The translations under genes and the position numbers were made by a program. The notes under the pieces are model-generated. The model made no database searches. It was not told the origin of the DNA and saw only the letters and a program-made list of their open reading frames with translations. Of a stretch of 64,000 bases of DNA, positions 47,131 to 55,048 are shown piece by piece. Numbering within the stretch: the stretch's first letter is position 1; the number at the start of each line of letters is the position of its first letter. Location of the stretch: the NCBI RefSeq assembly GCF_046546475.1, contig NZ_JBKGXS010000002.1:186001-250000 (forward strand), given 5' to 3'. Origin of the DNA: Pseudonocardia phyllosphaerae. GTDB lineage: Bacteria; Actinomycetota; Actinomycetes; Mycobacteriales; Pseudonocardiaceae.

Positions 47131-48372
47131 ATGACCGCCCCGCATCCCGTCAACCCGGAACCGAGGCCGGGTCACGCACCTGGGACGGGCGGGCACCGGA
47201 GCCACACCGTCGCTGGCCCGGGCCTGTTCCGCCTGATGGCCCTGGCCGCCGGCCTGGCGGCATCCGCGCTCTATCTCGCCCAGCCCCTGCTCGACCGGCT
47301 CTCAGCCGAGTACGGGCTGTCGGCCGCGCAGGCCAGTTGGCTGGTGACCGGCACGCAGGTCGGATACGCCGCCGGCCTGCTGCTGGTATCCCCGCTCGGC
47401 GACGTCCTGCGTCAGCGGCGGTTGTCAGCGGCACTGCTGCTGGCGACCGCCGTCGCATTGATCGCGGTGACGGCTGCGGCGAGCGGCCCGGTGCTCATCG
47501 CGACGACCGTGGCCGCGTCCGTCGCGGCGGTCGGTGCTCAGGTCTTGGTGCCGATGGCCGCCGCCCTGGCACCCGAGGACCGCAGCGGACGGGCGGTCGG
47601 CACCGTCATGGCCGGCGTGCTCTCCGGCGGACTGGTCGGCCGCGCGGCCAGCGGAGCACTGGCCGACCTCGTCGGTTGGCGCAGCGGCTACTGGATCATC
47701 GCCGGGCTCCTCATCCTCACGACGCTGCTCCTCCAGCGTCGGCTCTCCGACGGACACGGCTCCCCCACCCGCCTCACAGCGACCCGCTACCTCCGTCTGC
47801 TGCGATCGCTGATCACACCGCTGTGTGAGCTGCCTGCTCTTCGTCGCCGGACCCTCGTCGCGGCACTGGCCATGTCGGCGTTTGCGATCCAGCTCGCCGC
47901 CATCACCCTGCGGCTTTCCGGTCCCCCGTTCGCATGGAGCACGACGGCCATCGGAGCCTTCAGTCTGCTGGCGGTCGTCGGTGTCGTCCTGATGCCGTTG
48001 ACCGGCAGGCTGGCCGATGCCGGGCATGCCGAGATCATCATCACCATCGGTCTCGTTCTGGAGCTGGCGGCCTGGCTGCTGATGCTTGCCGCCGGATCGA
48101 CGATCGTCGGTCTGGCCACTGGCGTCATCGTCTTGATCGCGGGGCAGCAAGCCGTGATGGCCGCTTCGCAGTCCATCGTCTACGCCCTGCGACCGTCGGC
48201 GCGCAGTCGCATCAACGCGATCTTCATGACGTTGTGCTTCGCCGGCGGCGCAGCCGGATCGGCGCTGGCCGGAAGCCTCTGGCCAATGGCGGGATGGACA
48301 GGCGCGTGCACGGTCGCGATCGCACTCGCGGCACTCGGACTCGCAGCGCAGCTTCTCGCTCACGGACGCTGA
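47131..48372 (+). CDS. MFS transporter, 12-helix exporter
   Basis: A 413-residue membrane protein with about 12 helices. FRLMALAAGLAASALYLAQP is helix 1, and SPLGDVLRQRRLSAALLLAT holds motif A. The N-terminal 40 residues are Pro/His/Gly-rich and cytoplasmic. ATG 47131 is preferred over the upstream GTG because the TAPHPVNPEPRPGH start is free of the operator. The family exports nucleosides, arabinose or drugs; substrate unknown. Divergent from its LysR regulator and 55 bases ahead of a reductase gene. Confidence 0.9.
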   Translation: MTAPHPVNPEPRPGHAPGTGGHRSHTVAGPGLFRLMALAAGLAASALYLAQPLLDRLSAEYGLSAAQASWLVTGTQVGYAAGLLLVSPLGDVLRQRRLSAALLLATAVALIAVTAAASGPVLIATTVAASVAAVGAQVLVPMAAALAPEDRSGRAVGTVMAGVLSGGLVGRAASGALADLVGWRSGYWIIAGLLILTTLLLQRRLSDGHGSPTRLTATRYLRLLRSLITPLCELPALRRRTLVAALAMSAFAIQLAAITLRLSGPPFAWSTTAIGAFSLLAVVGVVLMPLTGRLADAGHAEIIITIGLVLELAAWLLMLAAGSTIVGLATGVIVLIAGQQAVMAASQSIVYALRPSARSRINAIFMTLCFAGGAAGSALAGSLWPMAGWTGACTVAIALAALGLAAQLLAHGR

Positions 48373-48427
48373 CGCGCAGCCGAACGGTCCCCGGACTCAC
48401 AATCACCGAGCAATCGAAAGGACGCCC

Positions 48428-49018
48428 ATGCGACTCCTGACCATCTCTGGAAGCCTGCGCAGCGGCTCGATCAACACCAGGCTGCTCGGCCACGCCGAGA
48501 CGCTCGCCCGCGAGGACGGGCACAAGGTGCGCCGATTCGATCGACTCGCCGACATCCCGCCGTTCAACGAAGACCACGAGCCTCGACCGCACGCCGCCGT
48601 TCGCGACCTGCGGGCGTCCGTTCGCGAGGCGGACGCAGTCCTGATTACCACGCCCGAGTACAGCGGCAGCGTCCCCGGGCAGCTCAAGAACCTGCTCGAC
48701 TGGGCGGCTCGCCCCGACGGCGACTCCGTCTTCCTCTCCCTGCCCACCGCTGTGATCAGCGCCAGCCCCAGCGCATACGGTGCCGCCTGGGCACGCGAGA
48801 CCACCGAGCGCGTCCTCACCCGGATGGGGGCACAGGTACTGTCCACTGGTTGGGGCCTCCCGCACGTCGACCGCGCGCACGGTGATGCGGTCCCTCTCAT
48901 CGACCTCCAGGCACAGGGTCAGCTACGCGCGATCATCAGGCGACTGACCAGCATCGCGCATCACGACCAGCACCTCTTTGCGACACCTCCGACCGGCGTC
49001 ACCAGCAGCGGACCGTAG
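48428..49018 (+). CDS. NAD(P)H-dependent FMN/quinone reductase
   Basis: A 196-residue flavodoxin-like reductase. SGSLRSGSINTRLL at residues 7-20 is the FMN phosphate loop, and TTPEYSGSVPGQLKNLLDWA near 74-93 the second FMN contact. Family members reduce quinones, azo dyes or chromate. ATG 48428 has GAAAGGA upstream. It follows the exporter on the same strand, so LysR, exporter and reductase form a likely detoxification cassette. The last codons overlap a possible antisense gene fragment. Confidence 0.92.
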   Translation: MRLLTISGSLRSGSINTRLLGHAETLAREDGHKVRRFDRLADIPPFNEDHEPRPHAAVRDLRASVREADAVLITTPEYSGSVPGQLKNLLDWAARPDGDSVFLSLPTAVISASPSAYGAAWARETTERVLTRMGAQVLSTGWGLPHVDRAHGDAVPLIDLQAQGQLRAIIRRLTSIAHHDQHLFATPPTGVTSSGP

Positions 49019-49299
49019 CGAACCGCAAGCGGGGGCACGCTGAGGTGGCTGATGCCGTAGGCACCGGGCTCGATGTCGATGGCCTCGGCGAAGGAGCTGG
49101 CTCCGGCGATCTTGGTCGGGGACGCGAAGCTCGGCTCGTGGTGCTTCGGATCAGAGAAGGTGGGCAGCGACTCGGCGTCTGTCGCCAGTGGCTCCTCTTC
49201 GACCCGAAATTCGAGGGGCCGGTCTTCTTCCCGGCCATCGTCTGGGATGCGCCCGCGCTTCGAGAACTCACGAGAGCATCGCGCCTGCTCAAGACAGGT
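49019..49299. other. Right inner end of the element, possible minus-strand fragment
   Basis: On the minus strand (about 49270 down to 48961) one frame reads REEDRPLEFRVEEEPLATDA and then FSDPKHHEPSFASPTKIAGA, acidic and protein-like but with no clear start. I do not recognise it. No other feature is seen in this stretch. Confidence 0.3.
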
Positions 49300-49335
49300 G
49301 CCCCGCCCCCGGGCCTGATGCCGGGAGTGCGGGGC
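49300..49335 (-). terminator. rnpB: rnpB terminator hairpin
   Basis: GCCCCGC (49300-49306) pairs with GCGGGGC (49329-49335), with an inner CCCGG/CCGGG pairing, directly at the 3' end of the RNase P RNA. Confidence 0.7.
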
Positions 49336-49360
49336 GGACGAGCCGACCTGTAAGCCGGAT
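49334..49360 (-). repeat. Right attachment-like site within the rnpB 3' end
   Basis: GCGGACGAG, 7 bases, GTAAGCCGGAT on the plus strand, matching the left copy at 45635-45661 in the same orientation. Confidence 0.7.
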
Positions 49361-49742
49361 CCTGTTCCCGGGCACCTCACGGTGCACCGTTCGGCGACCA
49401 TCCATCTCGGCCTGCCGTTGCCGGCAGGCTCCAGCGGTCCACCCGCAGGCATCGGGCGGGCAGCCCTCGAACGCCTGCGCAGCGACGAGTACTCGTCGCC
49501 TCTCGACCTTGCTCCGGGTGGGGTTTACCGAGCCACCCCGGTCGCCCGGGGTGCTGGTGGTCTCTTACACCACCGTTTCACCCTTACCGCCGGTCCGAGG
49601 ACCGGTGGCGGTCTGTTCTCTGTGGCACTGTCCCGCGGGTCTCCCCGGGTTGCCGTTGACAACCACCCTGCCCTGTGGAGTCCGGACTTTCCTCGGCGGG
49701 ACCACGAGGGTCCCGACGCGGTCGCCCGACCGACTCGTCCGC
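49334..49742 (-). ncRNA. rnpB: RNase P RNA, bacterial class A
   Basis: The catalytic RNA that trims tRNA 5' ends. Read on the minus strand it shows the universal core: GAGGAAAGTCCGGACTCC (P4 5' side) soon after the start, ACAGAGAACAGACCGCC, GGTAAGGGTGAAACGGTGG, then GTAAGAGACCACCAGC and finally AACAGGATCCGGCTTAC (P4 3' side). The terminal helix P1 pairs GCGGACGAG at the 5' end with CTCGTCCGC at the 3' end over nine perfect base pairs, which sets the limits used. The length of about 409 bases is normal for actinomycetes. All open frames inside are accidental. Confidence 0.97.
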
Positions 49743-49750
49743 GTCGGCCA

Positions 49751-51046
49751 TCATAGTCCGGCAGCGACGGCGGACCGCAGGATCCCCGTCAGCTCGTCGC
49801 GGCTCGGCCCGTCCGACGGCGTCGGCCGCCATCCGGACTCGTAGATCGCGTGCGCCAGTGGCTCCACCGCGTCCAGGCAGGACGGTCCCGCCCGCATACC
49901 GAGGTAGGGCCCCATCGCCGCCGCGATCCGCGGTTCGACCGCCGCGGCGGCCAGGATCTGGGTGGACGGCAGCGGCGCGGCGAGGTCGACGTCGCCGCCG
50001 TCCCAGATCCGGCGGGCGGCGTCGTCGCAGCGGACGTGGTCGGCCACCCAGGGCCGCATCTCGGCGTCACACCAGGCGCCGAAGCCGTCGAGGTCGCCGG
50101 TGTCGATGCGGCGCAGCAGCTCGGCGCACTGCAGCATCGTCGTCGCCAGCCCGCGGCCGAACATCGGCGTCGTGGTGCAGACCGAGTCGCCGACCAGCAC
50201 CAGCCCGGGGATTCCCGGCTGAGCGCGGTAGTGGTTGTGCAGCCGCCCGCCGGGCAGCACCGGAGTGATCGGTGTGGCGCGCTGCGGGTCGGTCCAGTCC
50301 GACAGCCCCGGGATCGCGCGGCAGGCGGCGTCGAACGCCACCTCGTGACGGAGGTCGTGCAGCGTCCCCGCCGGGCGGACGATCAGCACCGAGAAGATGC
50401 CCCGCTCGTGGCGGAACACGATCGCGAGGTAGCCGTCGAGGTCGGCCTGCCAGGCCAGCGGGTTGGTCATCGGCCCGGGGTCGGCCGGGTCGTGCAGCCG
50501 GTACTGGCGACTGACGTACGCGGCGCCGGTGTCACCGACCAGCTCGGGCTCGCCGGCGTACTCGCGGGTGATCCGGCCGGCCCGCCCGGACGCGTCGACG
50601 ACCAGGTCCGCGTCCAGCGGGTCACCGTCGACGACGAGCCCGCGAGCCCGGCCCTCGTCGAGTACGACCCGGTCGGCGTGCCCGCGGACCACCGCAAACC
50701 CCGGCTCCCGGACGGCGACCGAGCGCAGCGCGCGTTCGAACGTCTCTCGGCGCATCCGCAGTCCGCCGGAGACCCGGGTCCCGTCGTCGAGGACGAACGA
50801 GAGCGGTTCCGCGCCGGCGGCCAGGCAGGCGTCGTAGGCCTCGGGCAGCTCGGCCCGCAGCGCCTCCCCCACCTGCGGGCGGACACCGTGCGGGTGGTGG
50901 AACTGCATGACCCCGCGGCGCGACCAGCTGCCGTCCGGCTCCGGTCCCCCGTCGCGGTCGACGGCGGTGACCGCGTGCCCGCGACGGGCCAGCGTCGCGC
51001 CCAGGAACAGCCCGGCCGGGCCTGCTCCGATGATCGCCACCCGCAC
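49751..51046 (-). CDS. FAD-dependent monooxygenase-like oxidoreductase
   Basis: A 431-residue flavoprotein. The FAD dinucleotide fold MRVAIIGAGPAGLFLGATLA opens the protein, ADLVVDASGRAGRITREYAG is the second nucleotide motif and GLVLVGDSVCTTTPMFGRGL the GD motif that binds FAD ribityl. It resembles aromatic hydroxylase/geranylgeranyl reductase-like proteins; the substrate is unknown. GTG 51046 has GGGAGG upstream. Its stop is 9 bases from the rnpB 5' end, on the same strand. Confidence 0.9.
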   Translation of the reverse strand: MRVAIIGAGPAGLFLGATLARRGHAVTAVDRDGGPEPDGSWSRRGVMQFHHPHGVRPQVGEALRAELPEAYDACLAAGAEPLSFVLDDGTRVSGGLRMRRETFERALRSVAVREPGFAVVRGHADRVVLDEGRARGLVVDGDPLDADLVVDASGRAGRITREYAGEPELVGDTGAAYVSRQYRLHDPADPGPMTNPLAWQADLDGYLAIVFRHERGIFSVLIVRPAGTLHDLRHEVAFDAACRAIPGLSDWTDPQRATPITPVLPGGRLHNHYRAQPGIPGLVLVGDSVCTTTPMFGRGLATTMLQCAELLRRIDTGDLDGFGAWCDAEMRPWVADHVRCDDAARRIWDGGDVDLAAPLPSTQILAAAAVEPRIAAAMGPYLGMRAGPSCLDAVEPLAHAIYESGWRPTPSDGPSRDELTGILRSAVAAGL

Positions 51047-51065
51047 GACGGCCTCCCGGTCTGCC

Positions 51066-52505
51066 TCAGGTCCCGCAGAACGTCACGAACCGCGGCACGT
51101 CCGGTCCCGCGGGCTCCGCGAACCGCTCGTAACCCTCCCGCTCGTCGTAGGGATGCGACAGTACCTGCAGCAGCCACTGCACCGGCTCGAGGTCACCGCG
51201 CACGGCCGCGCGCAGCGCCTCGTCGACGAGGTGGTTGCGCGGGATGTAGATCGGGTTGACGCGGTCCATCGCGTCGGCGTCCGGGCCTGCGGCGCGCCAG
51301 GACCCCAGCCAGGCGTCGAGCGCGGTGGGGTCGGTGACCAGGGAACGGACCGGGCCGGTGTCGCCACGGGCGGCGTCGGAGAGCCGCCGGAAGAACAGCG
51401 TGTGGTCGGGCTTCTGCTCGTCGAGCAGCCGGTAGAGGTCCTCCAGCAGCTCCGGCGTCCCGACGCCGATCTTGGCGAGGTAGCCCTCGTCGCGGGCCGC
51501 GAGGTAGGCGTCGGCGAAGCCCTGCAGCGCCTCGGTGGCGAGCCCGATCGCGGTGTCGGAGTCGTCGTCGAACAGCGGCAGCAGCGCCTCGCCGAAGCGT
51601 GCCAGGTTCCACTGCGCGACGCCGGGCTGGTTGCCGTAGGCGTAGCGGCCGCCCTCGTCGATGGAGCTGTAGACGGTGGCGGGGTCGTGCGCGTCGAGGA
51701 ACGCGCAGGGGCCGTAGTCGATCGTCTCGCCGGAGATCGTCACGTTGTCGGTGTTCATGACGCCGTGCACGAACCCGAGCCGCATCCACTGCGCGACGAG
51801 GCGTGCCTGCGCCGCGATCACGGCGCGGTAGAGCGCGAGGTAGGGGTTCTCCTCGTCGGCGAGCTCGGGGTAGTGGCGCGCGATGGCGTAGTCGGCCAGG
51901 CGGCGCAGCAGCTCCGGCTTGCCGAGCGCGGCGGTGAGCTGGAAGGTGCCGACGCGCAGGTGGCTGGCCGCGATCCTGGCCAGCACCGCGCCCGGCTCGG
52001 GGCCCTGCTCGCGCAGCACCGGCTCGCCGGTCGTGACGACGGCGAGCGAGCGCGTCGTCGGCACCCCGAGCGCGTGCATGGCCTCGGAGATCACGTACTC
52101 GCGCAGCATCGGGCCGAGCGGGGCCTTCCCGTCGCCGCCGCGGGCGAACGGGGTGCGGCCGGATCCCTTGAGGTGCAGGTCGCGGCGGGTGCCGTCGGCG
52201 CCGACGAGTTCGCCGACCAGCAGGGCGCGGCCATCGCCGAGGCGCGGCGAGTAGTTGCCGAACTGGTGCCCGGCGTAGGCCTGCGCGACGGTCGTCGCGG
52301 ACTCCGGCGGCGCGGTGCCGGTGAGCAGACCGAGACCGGCCGGGGTGCGCAGCTCGACCGGGTCGAGGCCGAGGTCGGCGGCGAGTGCGTCGTTGACCAG
52401 TACCGCCTGCGGGTCGGGCGCGGGTGCGGCCTCCCACGGCAGGTACAGGCCCTCCAGGTCGCGGACGAAGGTGTTCTCGAACGCGATCTCCGTGGCTGCG
52501 GTCAT
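51066..52505 (-). CDS. selO: Protein adenylyltransferase SelO
   Basis: A 479-residue pseudokinase-fold AMPylator (YdiU/SelO) that transfers AMP to protein Ser/Thr/Tyr under oxidative stress. Landmarks are the N-terminal FENTFVRDLEGLYLPWEAAP, YAGHQFGNYSPRLGDGRALL, LHLKGSGRTPFARGGDGKAP and GVMNTDNVTISGETIDYGPC. The C-terminus ends TFCGT with Cys477 at the position used by selenocysteine in animal SelO. ATG 52505 lies 6 bases after TAGCCT. It lies 19 bases upstream of the FAD gene on the same strand and is probably co-transcribed. Confidence 0.96.
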   Translation of the reverse strand: MTAATEIAFENTFVRDLEGLYLPWEAAPAPDPQAVLVNDALAADLGLDPVELRTPAGLGLLTGTAPPESATTVAQAYAGHQFGNYSPRLGDGRALLVGELVGADGTRRDLHLKGSGRTPFARGGDGKAPLGPMLREYVISEAMHALGVPTTRSLAVVTTGEPVLREQGPEPGAVLARIAASHLRVGTFQLTAALGKPELLRRLADYAIARHYPELADEENPYLALYRAVIAAQARLVAQWMRLGFVHGVMNTDNVTISGETIDYGPCAFLDAHDPATVYSSIDEGGRYAYGNQPGVAQWNLARFGEALLPLFDDDSDTAIGLATEALQGFADAYLAARDEGYLAKIGVGTPELLEDLYRLLDEQKPDHTLFFRRLSDAARGDTGPVRSLVTDPTALDAWLGSWRAAGPDADAMDRVNPIYIPRNHLVDEALRAAVRGDLEPVQWLLQVLSHPYDEREGYERFAEPAGPDVPRFVTFCGT

Positions 52506-52511
52506 GACCCC

Positions 52512-52517
52512 AGGCTA
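52512..52517 (-). promoter_or_regulatory. -10 element of a leaderless promoter (selO)
   Basis: On the minus strand TAGCCT precedes ATG 52505 by 6 bases. Confidence 0.55.
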
Positions 52518-52590
52518 CGAGCCGTACGGCGTCGCGGCTGCCGCCGCGGGCATGCCGGATGTGCGACGATCGACGCGGAGGAGGCCGACC

Positions 52591-52911
52591 ATGCGTCTGC
52601 GGGACCGCACCGGCGACGTCGCCCCGTCGCTCGACGAGCTGCGGGCGCAGCGCGATGCAGTGCTGGCGATCGCGCGGCGCCACGGAGCGTCGAGGCTGCG
52701 GGTGTTCGGTTCGGTCGCTCGCGGCGAGTCGACCCCGACGAGCGATGTGGACCTGGTCGTCGACATGGCGACCGGCCGTACCCTGTTCGACCTGGGTGGG
52801 CTCGCGGCCGACCTGGAGGAGTTGTTCGGGCGACCGGTCGACGTCGTCTCCTCCTCAGGGCTCGCTCCGCGGCTCGAGAAGCGGTTGGACGACGAGGCCG
52901 TCCTGCTGTGA
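52591..52911 (+). CDS. mntA: MntA-type nucleotidyltransferase antitoxin
   Basis: A 106-residue minimal nucleotidyltransferase. The active-site motif G40-S41 through D52-x-D54 reads FGSVARGESTPTSDVDLVVD. In HepT/MntA systems this protein adds AMP to a Tyr of the HepT toxin and so neutralises it. ATG 52591 has GGAGGAG upstream. It overlaps hepT by four bases (GTGA). Confidence 0.92.
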   Translation: MRLRDRTGDVAPSLDELRAQRDAVLAIARRHGASRLRVFGSVARGESTPTSDVDLVVDMATGRTLFDLGGLAADLEELFGRPVDVVSSSGLAPRLEKRLDDEAVLL

Positions 52912-53243
52912 GGTCGGATGCCGACCGAGCCCAGGACATCGTCGACGCGATCGTCCGGATCCAGCGGTACACCAACATGGGCCGGGACGAGTTCGACGAC
53001 AACGAGCTGATCCAGGTCTGGGTCGTGCAGCACCTCCAGATCGTGGGCGAGGCCGCCGCCAAGATGTCGGCCGACACACGAGAGTGCTACCCCGACGTGC
53101 CCTGGAAAAAGATCATCGGCATGAGGAACGTCCTCGTGCACGGCTACTTCAGCATCGACCGCGACCTGGTCTGGGGAGTCGTCGACCGCGAGCTCGGTCC
53201 ACTGCTCGGCACCGCACAGAACATGGTGACCGAGCTGTCCTGA
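52908..53243 (+). CDS. hepT: HepT-type RNase toxin (HEPN)
   Basis: A 111-residue HEPN RNase. The catalytic RX4HXY motif is R73-NVLV-H78-G-Y80, with Tyr80 as the probable AMPylation target. An upstream helix has EFDDNELIQVWVVQHLQIVG, typical of DUF86/HepT. GTG 52908 overlaps the MntA stop. The toxin follows the antitoxin here. The motif is complete, so the toxin is probably active. Confidence 0.92.
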   Translation: MRSDADRAQDIVDAIVRIQRYTNMGRDEFDDNELIQVWVVQHLQIVGEAAAKMSADTRECYPDVPWKKIIGMRNVLVHGYFSIDRDLVWGVVDRELGPLLGTAQNMVTELS

Positions 53244-53256
53244 GCGCTCCCCGCAG

Positions 53257-53262
53257 TACGGT
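53257..53262 (+). promoter_or_regulatory. -10 element of a leaderless promoter
   Basis: TACGGT, then 6 bases and GTG 53269. Confidence 0.6.
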
Positions 53263-53268
53263 TCAGCG

Positions 53269-54534
53269 GTGACGATCACGCCCGCGTCCGTGCTCGCGGT
53301 CGGGCTCCTGGCGCTGGTGCTCGTCGCGGCGACGGTGCGGCCGTTCGGGCTCCCCGAGGCGGTGCTCGCGATCCCGGCCGCCGGGGTTGCCGTACTCGCC
53401 GGGCTGGTCTCCCCCGCGACGGCGTGGCGGGAGGTCACCGATCTCGGCCCGACGATCGGGTTCCTCGCCGCGATCCTGCTGCTCGGCCACCTCGCCGACG
53501 CCGAGGGTGTGTTCCGGTGGCTCGGCGCCCGGCTCGCGACGGCGTCGCGCGGGTCCCCGCGCCGACTGCTCGCACTGGTCACCGTCGCGGCCGCGGTGAC
53601 GACGGCGGCGCTCAGCCTGGACGCGACGGTCGTCCTGCTCACCCCGGTGGTGCTGGCGACGGCGGCCGGGCTGCACCTGCCGCCCCGCCCGCACTCCTAC
53701 GCGTGCGCGCACCTGTCGAACTCGGCGTCCGGGCTGCTGCCGGTGTCGAACCTGACGAACCTGCTGGCGTTCTCCGCGTCCGGTCTGAGCTTCCTCGGGT
53801 TCGCCGGGCTGATGGCGGCGCCCTGGGTGGTGGTCGTCGCCGTCGAGTACGTCGTGCTGCGGTGGTTCTTCGCCCGCGACCTCCCCGCCGGGCGGACCGA
53901 GGTGGTTCCGGCGCCCGCCGGACCGGCTCCGGTGGCCGCGCTGGCGGTACTGGGGCTGACGCTCGCCGGGTTCGGCGCGTCGTCGGCGCTCGGCGTCGCA
54001 CCGGGCTGGGTCGCCGCCGCGGGGGCCGCGGTGCTCGCCGTCCGGGCGTTGGTGCGCCGCGAGATCGGTGTGTCCGGGCTGGTCACGGCGGCGTCGCCGG
54101 GGTTCTGCGTGTTCGTGCTCGCGCTCGGGGTGGTCGTCGCCGGGGTGAGCGGTCAGGGGCTCGCCGCCCGGCTGGGCGGGCTGCTGCCCGGTGACGTGTC
54201 GTTCGGGGCGCTGCTGGCGACCGCGGTGATCGCGGCGGTGCTGGCGAACGTGGTGAACAACCTGCCCGCGACGCTGGTGCTGCTCACCGCGCTCGGCCCG
54301 AGCCCGTCGGCGGGGCTGGTGCTGGCGATGCTGCTCGGGGTGAACATCGGCCCGAACCTGACCTGGACCGGGTCGCTCGCGACGTTGCTGTGGCGCCGGG
54401 TGAGCGCTGCCCGCGGGGCCGCGCCGTCGTTCCCGACGTTCGCCGGGCTGGGCCTGCTCACCGTCCCGCTCGGGCTGGTGGGGGCGACGGCGGCGCTGTG
54501 GGCGGCGCTGCGGCTCGCGGGCCGAGCACCGTAG
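53269..54534 (+). CDS. ArsB/SLC13-like ion permease
   Basis: A 421-residue membrane protein with about 11 helices. Two inverted halves each contain an Asn/Thr-rich hairpin: NSASGLLPVSNLTNLLAFSA and ANVVNNLPATLVLLTALGPS, followed by MLLGVNIGPNLTWTGSLATL. These are the marks of the arsenite/NhaD/SLC13 ion-transporter group. Arsenite export is possible, but no arsR, arsC or arsA is adjacent, so the ion is open. Monocistronic with a hairpin terminator. Confidence 0.88.
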   Translation: MTITPASVLAVGLLALVLVAATVRPFGLPEAVLAIPAAGVAVLAGLVSPATAWREVTDLGPTIGFLAAILLLGHLADAEGVFRWLGARLATASRGSPRRLLALVTVAAAVTTAALSLDATVVLLTPVVLATAAGLHLPPRPHSYACAHLSNSASGLLPVSNLTNLLAFSASGLSFLGFAGLMAAPWVVVVAVEYVVLRWFFARDLPAGRTEVVPAPAGPAPVAALAVLGLTLAGFGASSALGVAPGWVAAAGAAVLAVRALVRREIGVSGLVTAASPGFCVFVLALGVVVAGVSGQGLAARLGGLLPGDVSFGALLATAVIAAVLANVVNNLPATLVLLTALGPSPSAGLVLAMLLGVNIGPNLTWTGSLATLLWRRVSAARGAAPSFPTFAGLGLLTVPLGLVGATAALWAALRLAGRAP

Positions 54535-54543
54535 GAACGCCGA

Positions 54544-54569
54544 CGGCCCCGCGCCGGAACGCGGGGCCG
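54544..54569. terminator. 10-bp bidirectional terminator
   Basis: CGGCCCCGCG and CGCGGGGCCG pair perfectly around CCGGAA, between the convergent permease and small repeat protein genes. Confidence 0.88.
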
Positions 54570-54586
54570 CCGGGACGTGCGCAGGA

Positions 54587-54766
54587 TCAGAGTTCGTGGG
54601 CCAGGTCGTGCCCGAAGTCGGTGTCCGGGTCGAGGTCACGCGCGATCCGCGCACCGATCGGCCGGGACGATCCGCGACGCTGCTGCGGCAGCCGCGCGAT
54701 CACCTTCATCTCGTGAGCCAGGTCGTAACCGTAGTCGTGCTCGTGGGACACCACGCCACCGGACAT
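54587..54766 (-). CDS. Small protein with two DLAHE repeats
   Basis: A 59-residue protein. An acidic nonapeptide-like motif occurs twice: DYGYDLAHEM near residues 10-19 and DFGHDLAHEL at the very C-terminus, separated by a basic linker (KVIARLPQQRRGSSRPIGAR). ATG 54766 has AGGAGAG 7 bases upstream, and a good terminator follows, so it is a real gene. It is His/Asp-rich and could bind metal, or be a precursor peptide; no modifying enzymes are adjacent. I recognise no family. Confidence 0.8.
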   Translation of the reverse strand: MSGGVVSHEHDYGYDLAHEMKVIARLPQQRRGSSRPIGARIARDLDPDTDFGHDLAHEL

Positions 54767-55048
54767 CGTCGTCTCTCCTGTTCCCCGCGACACCGAGACT
54801 GATCACGCACCGTAGGTTGACCACCCCGTACGGTGCGCGCTGATCATCACCCGGCGAGTGATACGCGAGCAAGGGTCACCGAGTGTGAGCGGTCAGGTGC
54901 AACCCGTTCGGGGCAGCACTCGATCGATCCAGAGGGGACGGTCGAGGGTGCAGGCGGCGAACTACCTCAGCAGGTGACGCATCTCCGGACCATGACGTAC
55001 CCGGCCGGCCCGGTGCCCGCAGGGCGTGCCGCGGCCGGGCGCCACGGA

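Larger units (their letters stand above)
45635..49360. mobile_element. Decayed integrative element at the rnpB 3' end
   Basis: A copy of the rnpB 3' end at 45635-45661 and the true 3' end at 49334-49360 are in direct orientation. Between them are a tyrosine recombinase fragment next to the left copy, a gene fragment, and LysR, MFS and reductase cargo. The GC content of the non-coding parts appears lower than outside. Integration at the rnpB end with later loss of integrase function explains this arrangement (inference). Confidence 0.65.

Noticed and set aside
47425..48363. A 312-codon minus-strand frame opposite the second MFS gene
   Set aside because: Its Gln/Arg/Asp-rich sequence is the antisense image of hydrophobic helices; the plus-strand frame has twelve membrane segments.
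49382..49756. Open frames of up to 124 codons between 49382 and 49844
   Set aside because: They lie within rnpB, whose conserved core and P1 helix are clear on the minus strand.
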